From assembly GCA_036262095.1 (NCBI GenBank), contig DATAJQ010000010.1, positions 1-64,000 on the forward strand: 64,000 nt of DNA, given 5' to 3'. Positions 44,350 through 52,066 of this stretch are shown here, piece after piece. Position 1 is the first letter of the stretch. Each line of letters opens with the position of its first letter. The position numbers and the translations under genes were made by a program. Source of the stretch: Terrimonas_A sp036262095 (lineage in GTDB: Bacteria > Bacteroidota > Bacteroidia > Chitinophagales > Chitinophagaceae). The notes below the pieces were generated by a model, which did not search any database, had not been told where the DNA came from, and worked only from the letters and a program-made list of their open reading frames with translations.

Positions 44350-45219
44350 TTAATTCATTTGAGCAACCTGTTGCTTCATTGCTCCTGGAGGGTTTCCAAA
44401 ACGTTGGCGGAATGATCTGCTGAAATGTGAAGGGCTCTCAAAGCCGCTTTCAAATGCAGCTTCGGCGACTGTTCTTCCCATATTGGTAAGAAGATGAAGC
44501 GAATGGTTCAGGCGTCTTTCCATCAACCATTTGCCGGGAGGCATATCATACAGCTTTTCAAAATCTCTTTTGAAAGCAGACAGGCTTCGTGAGCAAAGCC
44601 GGGCAAATTCTTCGAGCTTAAGATTGAAACAAAAGTTTTCTTCCATTACACGTTGAAGGGATACGGCCTGTGGCTCCTGTAATAAAGAACAGAAATAAGA
44701 TAAGAGTCCCTGGTTCCTGGGGTTGTCAATAAGAGCAAGTACCAGCTCCCTGAACTTTAATTCCAGCAAGGACTGATCAGGCTCACGCTCGTCATCAAAA
44801 TAAGGGAGCATGGACTGAAAGTAAGCCTGGATGGTAGCGCTGTTATGAATGGGAATAATCTGATCAGGCTGCTTCACCGTTCTCATTAATGGTTTTGTCC
44901 TGCTTTTTAAGACTTCACAGATAAATTCATCTGGTATAAAAAACAGGAAAAAGCAAAATTCGGTATCGAAGAACTGCTCAACAATAGCAGCTCCTTTTCT
45001 TACAAATACGCAGGTACCACTATGCAGGTCATACGCTCCATTGGAAGTATGCCAGACTTTCCGGCCTTCCACCACATACACAATGTAGTTATGGTGGCTC
45101 CAAAGATCCTCATACCTGTTCTGAAGCCTGCAATTGAAAATAGTAAAAAGAGAATCTTTACAGGTAAGCCGGCGGCAACGACCAGGATTGGTTGCAATAT
45201 GCGTATATAAATTATACAA
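44350..45219 (-). CDS. AraC-family transcriptional regulator
   Basis: 289 residues from TTG 45219; a stop codon lies two codons further upstream and no ATG is available near the N-terminus. The N-terminal half is a sensory domain with cupin-like stretches (VYVVEGRKVWHTSNGAYDLHSGTCVFVRKG). The C-terminal ~100 residues hold two helix-turn-helix motifs (LEEFARLCSRSLSAFKRDFE, TVAEAAFESGFESPSHFSRS) and the ending FRQRFGNPPGAMK. Ligand unknown. It is upstream of the methyltransferase gene on the same strand, its most likely target besides itself. Confidence 0.92.
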   Translation of the reverse strand: MYNLYTHIATNPGRCRRLTCKDSLFTIFNCRLQNRYEDLWSHHNYIVYVVEGRKVWHTSNGAYDLHSGTCVFVRKGAAIVEQFFDTEFCFFLFFIPDEFICEVLKSRTKPLMRTVKQPDQIIPIHNSATIQAYFQSMLPYFDDEREPDQSLLELKFRELVLALIDNPRNQGLLSYFCSLLQEPQAVSLQRVMEENFCFNLKLEEFARLCSRSLSAFKRDFEKLYDMPPGKWLMERRLNHSLHLLTNMGRTVAEAAFESGFESPSHFSRSFRQRFGNPPGAMKQQVAQMN

Positions 45220-45366
45220 AGGTTAACAACGGCGGTTAAAATTATGATTTAGAGGGAATACCATAAATACCCTATAAGTGGTATTTATTTCCGATAGCGT
45301 TTATTCACCAAAACTGCTGCTGTTTGTTATCAGCAACAGGGTCCCATTTGAGGAAGAACCGGACTA

Positions 45367-46281
45367 TCAGTCCCTGTACAGTTCCCCATTCAGATATTTC
45401 AATCCCGAATCCGGCACTATGGTAACGATCTTTTTTCCAGGCCCGATGATCCTTGCCCTTTGAATAGCAGCCCAGATGTTTGCACCGGCTGTAGTGCCAC
45501 CGAATACGCCTTCTTTCCTGGCAAGATCTCTTGCAGCAGTGTAAGCATCTTCATCTTTAACCGGGATGATCTCATCAGCCAGATCGAGACGGCAGATTGA
45601 AGGCACAAAGCCCGCACCAATGCCTTCCAGCCTGTGTGTGCCGGTGATATCACCACCCGAAAGTGCGCGCACATAGAACGGCTCTATCGCAATGCACCGG
45701 ATATGTGGAATTTCCTTTTTCAATACCTCTGCATTGCCGGAGAAACTTCCACCGGTGCCAACTCCGGTAATGAACTCATCTATATCATTTCCCAGCACAG
45801 CAATGAGCTCACGGGCCATTGTATGATAGGCATTACGGTTATCGGTGTTATTGAACTGGTCTGTCCAGAAAGTGTTTGGCTGCCGGCTCAATTCCCTTGC
45901 ACGTCCTATTAATAAATCAAACAATCCGGCAGTGATCTTTCCATTTTCGCTGGGTATGATATCCAGGTTAGCCCCAAAGGCTTTCATAGTCTGCAATTTC
46001 TCTTCAGCAAAGGCATCTGATGATACGAAATGGGCTTTATATCCCTTGCTGGCGCAAACCATGGCCAGGGAGCTGCCGGTGCTGCCACCGGTATATTCCA
46101 CTACCGTGCCGCCGGGTTTCAACTCGCCACGCCGTTCTGCACCTTCGATCATGGAAAGGGCCATACGGTCTTTCATGCTGCCGGTAGGATTGGCACCTTC
46201 ATATTTAACATAGATATCAGCAGAGCCAGGTTCTGTAAGGCGTTCCAGTTTTATCAAGGGAGTATTGCCGATCGCTTTCAT
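45367..46281 (-). CDS. PLP-dependent cysteine synthase-like enzyme
   Basis: 304 residues of the cysteine synthase/cystathionine beta-synthase fold. The PLP lysine lies in EGANPTGSMKDRMA (about residue 38). The phosphate-binding loop near 190 is TGVGTGGSFSG. The substrate loop reads VEYTGGSTGSS instead of the TSGNTG of classical CysK, so it belongs to a side branch and may use a different acceptor than O-acetylserine. KYEG and IGNTPLIKL at the N-terminus are typical. It is somewhat short (CysK is usually ~310-330). No sulfate-assimilation genes are adjacent, so the substrate is open. Confidence 0.88.
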   Translation of the reverse strand: MKAIGNTPLIKLERLTEPGSADIYVKYEGANPTGSMKDRMALSMIEGAERRGELKPGGTVVEYTGGSTGSSLAMVCASKGYKAHFVSSDAFAEEKLQTMKAFGANLDIIPSENGKITAGLFDLLIGRARELSRQPNTFWTDQFNNTDNRNAYHTMARELIAVLGNDIDEFITGVGTGGSFSGNAEVLKKEIPHIRCIAIEPFYVRALSGGDITGTHRLEGIGAGFVPSICRLDLADEIIPVKDEDAYTAARDLARKEGVFGGTTAGANIWAAIQRARIIGPGKKIVTIVPDSGLKYLNGELYRD

Positions 46282-46780
46282 GCCATGATATTTTTATAAA
46301 AAAACAGAAAAACTGGATAGGAATGTGGTTTTAGTTAGTAGATGGTTGTTTTTGCAGTGGGAATGGGTTTGAGGGTGATGAGGAACGAAAAATGACAGGG
46401 TTATCGGAGTAAAAAAGCAGGATGACGTGTTGTTTTTCCTATTTGGAAGTTTACGGATAATGATAGGTTTGGATTCTAAACTGTATCTATGAAATCTGAT
46501 CATATTAAAACATACGCAACAAAGGAATGGGTTAGCAGGCCAGGATTTAGTGAGGAATGCAACAGAAAATGTCCGAGGAAGTGTGGCGAAAATTGTCGAA
46601 AATACAACCAACGGATCAGGATTTACAGGAACTATATTGATGCCAATTTTCACCATTTGAACAATGACTATTAGCTATTTGGGAGCCTTCCTAATTCAAA
46701 AGGCCAGTTTTCAAAAGAGAAATATATTCCCGGAAAAGAATATGTTGCCATATTTTCTAGTGAAAAAGTAAATTTATATT
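46282..46780. other. 500-bp intergenic region without a confident gene
   Basis: I see no recognisable gene here. A 61-codon + strand frame (46489-46674) with four Cys spaced every four residues is open but has unusual composition. The region is A+T-rich and G-rich on the + strand between 46330 and 46480. It separates the cysteine-synthase-like gene from the short gene at 46781. Confidence 0.5.
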
Positions 46781-46936
46781 ATGAAACCTAAGACAAAGAT
46801 CCGTGGCAAAATGACACGCGCGGAAATAAAAGCTTTAAATGCTATTGCCATCAAGGTAAAAGATAAGGTACTGTTTACCGAAAAAATTGAAGATGCCAAA
46901 AGACATCTTCAGCAACTACGGGACTCAGCATCCTAA
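46781..46936 (+). CDS. Short hypothetical protein (51 residues)
   Basis: ATG 46781 to TAA 46936 encodes a basic, helical 51-residue peptide (MKPKTKIRGKMTRAEIKAL at the start, EDAKRHLQQLRDSAS at the end). It has an AT-rich leader and a proper terminator 42 bases after the stop (46978-47018) that serves no other + strand gene, which supports real transcription. No family or motif is recognised. Lys/Arg content (14 of 51) would allow nucleic-acid or ribosome contact, but no function is claimed. Confidence 0.55.
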   Translation: MKPKTKIRGKMTRAEIKALNAIAIKVKDKVLFTEKIEDAKRHLQQLRDSAS

Positions 46937-46977
46937 CTATCCTGCCATCAAAATGTGCTGAAGCATTATATAATCTT

Positions 46978-47018
46978 GGTTTCCGAAGCTTTCAAAGAAA
47001 TTTCGGAAACCTTTTTCT
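46978..47018 (+). terminator. Rho-independent terminator after the 51-residue gene
   Basis: GGTTTCCGAA (46978-46987) pairs with TTCGGAAACC (47002-47011) and is followed by TTTTTCTTT on the + strand. It points away from the minus-strand receptor gene that ends at 47032. Confidence 0.7.
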
Positions 47019-47031
47019 TTACACTCCCCAT

Positions 47032-49437
47032 TTACTCAACCCTTCCTCTCTCTTCCTCCACCGAGTCACTCTTTCTCCCCTTCACCGATTTCTTCCCAAA
47101 CCGGTACGTAAACGCCAATCCAAAACGCTGCGTCCCCGATTCACTGGTCTGTATAAAATCCGCCTGTTTCAAACCCATCGACCGGTTATAATAAACCCAG
47201 GAATGAAAAATATCATCCATCACCAACCTGATACTGCCCTTTTCTCCAATCTTCTGCTGAATAGCTGCATTCATCCTGTACATGCCACTGGTTGAAGTCT
47301 GACCATTCATATCTGCACTCGCATAATAACCGCTGAGCTCCGCATTCAGCCTGGGATTAATGGTGAAATAGTTGTTCAGCTCCCATCTCAGTACATTCGT
47401 ATTCGGGCTTAACTGTTCTGTGTAAATCATTCCTCTCAGCCCAATACGCGACAACCTAACCGTTGAATTCATCGACCACCATTTTGCGGGCGATATGTTC
47501 ACTCCAACACTCAATAAGAACATGATCCCTTTTGCATAATTACCCGGCCGGGTTATAAAGAGGCTGTCTTCTGCCCTGGTCGTTTGCAAAATAACTTTCC
47601 GGAAATCATTATAGCTTAATTCCGCCCATAAAAACTGACCATGCCGATACTTCAGTTCATAACGCGTCATGAACTGAGGGTTCAGCAAGGGATTACCTCC
47701 ACTGTAGGAATAATTGTCCTTATAAAAAAGAAAAGGGTTTAATAACTGATAGTTGGGGCGGTTCACCCTGCGGCTCACCATCAGACCGAGAATATCCTTG
47801 CCTGCACTATCAAGTTTATAACTTACTGCTACAGAAGGAAACCAGCTTACATAGTTCCTGCTGAAACCCGTATCCTTTGACACTGCATTGGCAGGCTGCT
47901 TTCCATTAATATATGTATGCTCCATTCGCAAGCCGGCCTGTGCTGAAAAGCGTCCCCAATCTTGCCGACTATTGATATATGCCGCATTGATATTCTCTCT
48001 ATATATAAACCTGTTTGACAAAGCCGGATCATACACAGGAGCTATTCCATCTTTATCATAATAATCCGTTGTGTTGTCATTCTTCACCAAACTGGATTTG
48101 ATACCGGTTTCCAGTCTTCCACCATTCTTCCATGGCTGCACATAATCGGTCTTTACAGTATAAATGCGGATGGAAGAAGGCAGATGATAAGAAAAACGGG
48201 ATACTGGCTGTTCATCCAGGAAGTTAATCAGCTCCTGTTGGCCATTGAAACGGTATTGCAGGTAATTGATATCAGCGCTTAGCTCCTGCCCTTCGCGTGA
48301 GAATTTATGCAAGAGGTTAAGATTAAGCCCGTAATTATTTCTTTTATCCTCGCTGATAGTATTGCCATATCCTTTTCCTGTTAGCTGTTGAAGCGAATCA
48401 AATGTTTCACTGTAATAATCGAAACGTCCGTCCCTGTTGCCGTGGTTGATATTGGCTACAAAACCAAGACTGGTTTTAGCCGTCACTTCATAATCCAATC
48501 CACCCATAAAATTGAGCGATTTACCGGTCCCTACCTGATTATTATCCAGTAATACAGAAGAAGAAAGGCTTCCATCTTCCTGAAAATACCGGCGGGTATA
48601 TAAATCTGCTGTATAATTCTTGTCCACGTTATAGCCAACATTGGTAAAAAGATTGATCTTTTTATAATTATAATTCAAGTTCACAGAATAGTTTTGCCGG
48701 CCATATTTTCCCTGCGCATATCCTGCAGCAGCATTGCCTGTCAATCCTCCCGCCCTGTTCTTTTTTAACTGCAGATTGATGATGGCATTGCCAGCGGCAT
48801 CATAGCGCGCAGAAGGGTTATCGATCAATTCAATCTTATCGAGTATAGCCCCTGGTAAAGATTTGAGGTAAGCAGCCAGGTCCTGCGCAGACATATAGGT
48901 TTGCCTGCCATTGATCAGCAACAGTATTCCGGTTCTACCCTTCAGGCTGATATTTCCCTGGTTATCTACGCTTATGCCCGGTGTGCGCGACAACACTTCC
49001 AGCACATTGCTGGCTGCACTGCCGATCATTACATCCGCATTTACAACTGTCTTATCAAGGGAATGTTCCAGTAAAGGCTTTTTTGATTTTACCACTACCG
49101 CCGTCAATTCCTTTGCATCGCCGGGTTGCAGGATAATTTCCGGTAATTGCAGATCATTTTGCATACTGTCTATGCTGATCTGTTTTTGGTAAGATCTCAG
49201 TCCGATCACATCAATAGAAAGAATGAACCTGCCGGAATGTAATTGCCGGAAGCTAAAATCTCCATTCGTTTCACTGCTGGTTATCTGCGCCGGCAGGGAA
49301 TCTGATTGATTCAATAAACGGATGGTAGCGCCAGCTACAGGTTGCAGCTTGCTGTCTTTCACCTTACCAGTGATGATCTGTGAGAAAGAGAAGTTATGGA
49401 TCAGTAAAACTGCGAAACAAAGGATAAAACTTTTCAT
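47032..49437 (-). CDS. TonB-dependent-receptor-like outer membrane beta-barrel protein
   Basis: 801 residues with a signal peptide ending in NFSFSQ (~20). A carboxypeptidase-regulatory-like domain follows (IITGKVKDSKLQPVAGATIRL, ~21-105), then a plug-like domain (TVVNADVMIGSAASNVLEVL, TPGISVDNQGNISLKGRTGI, LINGRQTYMSAQDLAAYLKS, IELIDNPSARYDAAGNAI). The C-terminal ~570 residues are the large barrel of the 'outer membrane protein beta-barrel family' type common in Bacteroidota. Transported substrate unknown. It is divergent from a LytS/LytTR pair across a 216-bp gap, so these may regulate it. Confidence 0.92.
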   Translation of the reverse strand: MKSFILCFAVLLIHNFSFSQIITGKVKDSKLQPVAGATIRLLNQSDSLPAQITSSETNGDFSFRQLHSGRFILSIDVIGLRSYQKQISIDSMQNDLQLPEIILQPGDAKELTAVVVKSKKPLLEHSLDKTVVNADVMIGSAASNVLEVLSRTPGISVDNQGNISLKGRTGILLLINGRQTYMSAQDLAAYLKSLPGAILDKIELIDNPSARYDAAGNAIINLQLKKNRAGGLTGNAAAGYAQGKYGRQNYSVNLNYNYKKINLFTNVGYNVDKNYTADLYTRRYFQEDGSLSSSVLLDNNQVGTGKSLNFMGGLDYEVTAKTSLGFVANINHGNRDGRFDYYSETFDSLQQLTGKGYGNTISEDKRNNYGLNLNLLHKFSREGQELSADINYLQYRFNGQQELINFLDEQPVSRFSYHLPSSIRIYTVKTDYVQPWKNGGRLETGIKSSLVKNDNTTDYYDKDGIAPVYDPALSNRFIYRENINAAYINSRQDWGRFSAQAGLRMEHTYINGKQPANAVSKDTGFSRNYVSWFPSVAVSYKLDSAGKDILGLMVSRRVNRPNYQLLNPFLFYKDNYSYSGGNPLLNPQFMTRYELKYRHGQFLWAELSYNDFRKVILQTTRAEDSLFITRPGNYAKGIMFLLSVGVNISPAKWWSMNSTVRLSRIGLRGMIYTEQLSPNTNVLRWELNNYFTINPRLNAELSGYYASADMNGQTSTSGMYRMNAAIQQKIGEKGSIRLVMDDIFHSWVYYNRSMGLKQADFIQTSESGTQRFGLAFTYRFGKKSVKGRKSDSVEEERGRVE

Positions 49438-49653
49438 GATTAACGTTTGTTCCGCAAATATTGCCAGCGCTCAACCGCTCCGGAAATAATAGTGTCGTAC
49501 CTTTCCTTTCTGCTGACGGAAACTGCGGAAAGCAGGATGAACAAATTGGTCATGTTTCAAAGCCTTTCTGACAGGTAAAGCGGTATTTCCATCAGCAAAA
49601 CTTACCGGGGATGCAGATACAACAGATATTTACCGGTAAGTAAAAGATCACCT

Positions 49654-50688
49654 ATGAGTGCAGGCAATTTTAAAGACTTTTTTGGCAACAGGTATTATTT
49701 CCTGTTCTCTTTTGTGCTGGGCATTCCCGTCTGGATCGCAAATCTCACTTATGTAAATTCACTGAATATATCTGAATCGGAGACAGTAGCCACGGGGCTA
49801 ACCATCTGCTTCTTCATTGGGGTATTTGCAGGCCGGTATCTTGCCCATGCGTGGACTACCCATTTTGACAGATCACCCAGGTATTTGATCATTGGTCTTT
49901 CCTTATTAATAGTGGTCTGCATTTCCTGGATGATCTTTCATGTACGCTCTCCCCGGAGAGGCCAGGACGCGGCCAATCTGTTTTTATATGCACTGCCTTT
50001 TATCATCATTAGCCTGGCCACAGGCATGACCATAAAATTGATCCGTTCCATTACCCAGAAACAATTGATGGAAGCCAGAACAGCCGCAGCCCAAAGCAAG
50101 GGCGAGCTTCAATTGCTTCAATCCCAGCTAAGCCCCCATTTCCTTTTCAATACACTGAACAATCTTTATGGATTGTCCATCACACAACATGAAAAAATAC
50201 CTTCACTATTGCTTCGCCTGTCTGAACTACTGCGTTATTCCGTATATGAAGCCGGCGAAACTTATGTGCCGCTGAAAATGGAACTGGATTATATCAATAA
50301 TTATATCGAGTTTGAAAAAATAAGAATGGGCAGCCGGCTGGTGTTGACGACAGAGATACAGGGCCTATCAACAAACGATATAAAGATCGCACCGATGCTG
50401 CTGATCGTATTTGTTGAAAATGCATTCAAATATGCCGGGAATACTGCTGCAAAACAATCATTTGTTGATATAAAGCTGGCGACCGAAAGCGATCTGATCA
50501 TTTTCAGGGTCAGTAATTCTTACAGCAAGGAAAAAGCAGAACGCAAGCTACCGGGTAAAAACAGTGGCATGGGTCTTAACAATGTTTATAAGCGACTGGA
50601 GTTATTATATCCTGCCGAACACATATTGGAAGTACAGGAGGAAGAAGAAAAATATACGATCACCCTTCAATTAAAAACCAGGAAATGA
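49654..50688 (+). CDS. LytS-type sensor histidine kinase
   Basis: 344 residues. Four membrane helices occupy about 15-35, 48-66, 77-97 and 107-128, with no large sensory domain, so the signal is probably sensed in the membrane. The His-kinase domain has the phospho-acceptor motif QLSPHFLFNTLNNLYGLS (His about 162). The ATPase has MLLIVFVENAFKYA (N box) and SGMGLNNVYKRLELLY (G box). It overlaps the response-regulator gene by 4 bases (ATGA), implying translational coupling. A 10-bp palindrome TTACCGGTAA (49630-49639) precedes the start. Confidence 0.95.
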   Translation: MSAGNFKDFFGNRYYFLFSFVLGIPVWIANLTYVNSLNISESETVATGLTICFFIGVFAGRYLAHAWTTHFDRSPRYLIIGLSLLIVVCISWMIFHVRSPRRGQDAANLFLYALPFIIISLATGMTIKLIRSITQKQLMEARTAAAQSKGELQLLQSQLSPHFLFNTLNNLYGLSITQHEKIPSLLLRLSELLRYSVYEAGETYVPLKMELDYINNYIEFEKIRMGSRLVLTTEIQGLSTNDIKIAPMLLIVFVENAFKYAGNTAAKQSFVDIKLATESDLIIFRVSNSYSKEKAERKLPGKNSGMGLNNVYKRLELLYPAEHILEVQEEEEKYTITLQLKTRK

Positions 50689-51407
50689 CCTATAAATGTG
50701 TAATTGCTGAAGATGAGCCTATAGCACGTGAGATCATTCAAACTTATTGCAGCCATCTTCCTTATCTTGAAGTAGTGGCTTCCTGTGGTAATGCGCTTGA
50801 AGCCAAGGTGGTGCTGCAACAGCAGAATGTAGATATTCTCTTCCTCGACATCAATATGCCGGTGATGGACGGCGTTTCCTTCCTGAAAAGCCTGAAAACC
50901 CAACCACAGGTTATTTTCACTACAGCCTATAAAGAGTATGCGGTGGATGCGTTTGAACTATCGGCAGTTGATTACCTGCTTAAACCATTTTCCCTCGATC
51001 GTTTTATGATGGCAGTGGATAAAGCTGTGGAACGGTTACAAACCGCAACCAATAACACACCTGCTCCCAGAATAGCAGAAGAAAAACCATCTGAAGATTT
51101 TATTTTCATCAAAACAGACAGGAAGATCTTCAAAATAAAATATGATGAACTGCTTTATGCAGAAGCCAACGGCAATTTCACCAGGATCGTCACTACCACA
51201 CAAACCTTTTCACCAGGCATGACTTTTACCAGTGCAGAAGAGTTATTACCAAAGCCGGTGTTTTTGCGGGTGCACCGGTCGTTTATCATCAACAAATCCA
51301 GGATCAGTCATATAGAAGGAAACAGGGTTTTTATTGGACAGAAAGAAATACCGATCGGCAGTAATTACAAAGAAGAATTCCTGAAAGAGATCGGGTTGGA
51401 TCTGTAG
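50685..51407 (+). CDS. LytTR-family response regulator
   Basis: 240 residues. The receiver domain is ~1-120 with acidic pocket EDEP (residues 9-12), phosphorylated Asp 55 in ILFLDINMPVMDG, and the conserved Lys in DYLLKPFS. The LytTR DNA-binding domain (~140-240) has DFIFIKTDRKIFKIKYDELLYAEANGNF and FLRVHRSFIINKSRI. It pairs with the kinase immediately upstream. LytTR proteins bind two imperfect direct repeats; candidates exist in the gap between kinase and receptor genes. Target genes unproven. Confidence 0.96.
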   Translation: MTYKCVIAEDEPIAREIIQTYCSHLPYLEVVASCGNALEAKVVLQQQNVDILFLDINMPVMDGVSFLKSLKTQPQVIFTTAYKEYAVDAFELSAVDYLLKPFSLDRFMMAVDKAVERLQTATNNTPAPRIAEEKPSEDFIFIKTDRKIFKIKYDELLYAEANGNFTRIVTTTQTFSPGMTFTSAEELLPKPVFLRVHRSFIINKSRISHIEGNRVFIGQKEIPIGSNYKEEFLKEIGLDL

Positions 51408-51421
51408 GTTGACTCCATGCA

Positions 51422-51898
51422 TTAAAAATATGTTTTTACTGCAAAGGCAAATTGCTGTACAAAGATCGTCTTGAATACACTGATATTATTCTGCTCATAA
51501 AAGATCAACATCGCCTTTTATATTCGATAGAATCAACTGTCCGAAACGAAATAGGGCAATAGTTATATGCGACCAATATGGCATTGCTGATAATGCGAGC
51601 CGTCCTTTTATTACCATCTGCAAATGGCTGTATGTAAGAAATTAATATAAGACAAAGAAGTGCCTTTTCAAATACGCTGTCTTTGTTATTTACAAGATCA
51701 CACATTCCCTTCAGCGCTAACCAATATACTATGTATATCTTCAACTCCCTGAACTGTAAGCGGATTTACATAATCCGGGTGATCAACAATAAAATTTATT
51801 GCTTCCTTATGATTAAGCAGCATCGTGGCATCTGCCTGGGGCTTTCCTGCAGCAGTTTCTTTATCTAAGATCAACCGCTCTGTTTCCAATAAAATAGC
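51422..51898 (-). pseudogene. Remnant of a Fic-family protein gene
   Basis: Three minus-strand pieces in different frames add up to a Fic protein. The first (from 51898) reads AILLETERLILDKET, LNHKEAINFIVDHPDYVNPLTV and VEDIHSIL. The second reads ALKGMCDLVN, then the Fic motif YIQPFADGNKRTARII and ISFRTVDSIEYK. The third reads MLIFYEQNNISVFKTIF and runs to TAA at 51422. The N-terminus is missing (TGA just upstream). About 35 codons are lost between pieces one and two, and one base is missing between two and three (AAAGGCGATG). Intact relatives AMPylate or similarly modify proteins; this copy cannot be functional. Confidence 0.85.
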
Positions 51899-52049
51899 TC
51901 AAAAATTGAATAAATTGAGCCCTAAATTATGATTTCTTGAGCTTTATTTAAATAAAGCTCACCACTATTCCATTTCAGGCTCATATTTGTCTTTATCTGA
52001 GCTCTTCATAAAACATTGATGAGCTTAATCTATTTGCTTCTGATTGAGC
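51897..52049. repeat. 41-bp-periodic array of GCTCA/TGAGC palindromes
   Basis: TGAGC or its complement GCTCA occurs at 51897, 51916, 51938, 51957, 51979, 51998, 52020 and 52045, spaced 19, 22, 19, 22, 19, 22 and 25. The first six form three 24-bp inverted pairs separated by 17-bp spacers, so unit starts fall exactly every 41 bp (51897, 51938, 51979, 52020). The block 51938-51961 is a perfect 24-base palindrome. The remaining bases of the units are AT-rich and only loosely similar. It lies between the Fic remnant and the end of the copper operon. Confidence 0.8.
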
Positions 52050-52066
52050 GTTTTCCTTCCAGGTTG

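Noticed and set aside
46294..46656. 120-codon minus-strand frame
   Set aside because: Composition (many Phe, Pro, His, Ser) and lack of any motif suggest non-coding A+T-rich sequence.
51897..52049. CRISPR-like regular array
   Set aside because: The period is regular, but units share only 5-base palindrome arms rather than 25-40 bp identical repeats, and no cas gene is present.
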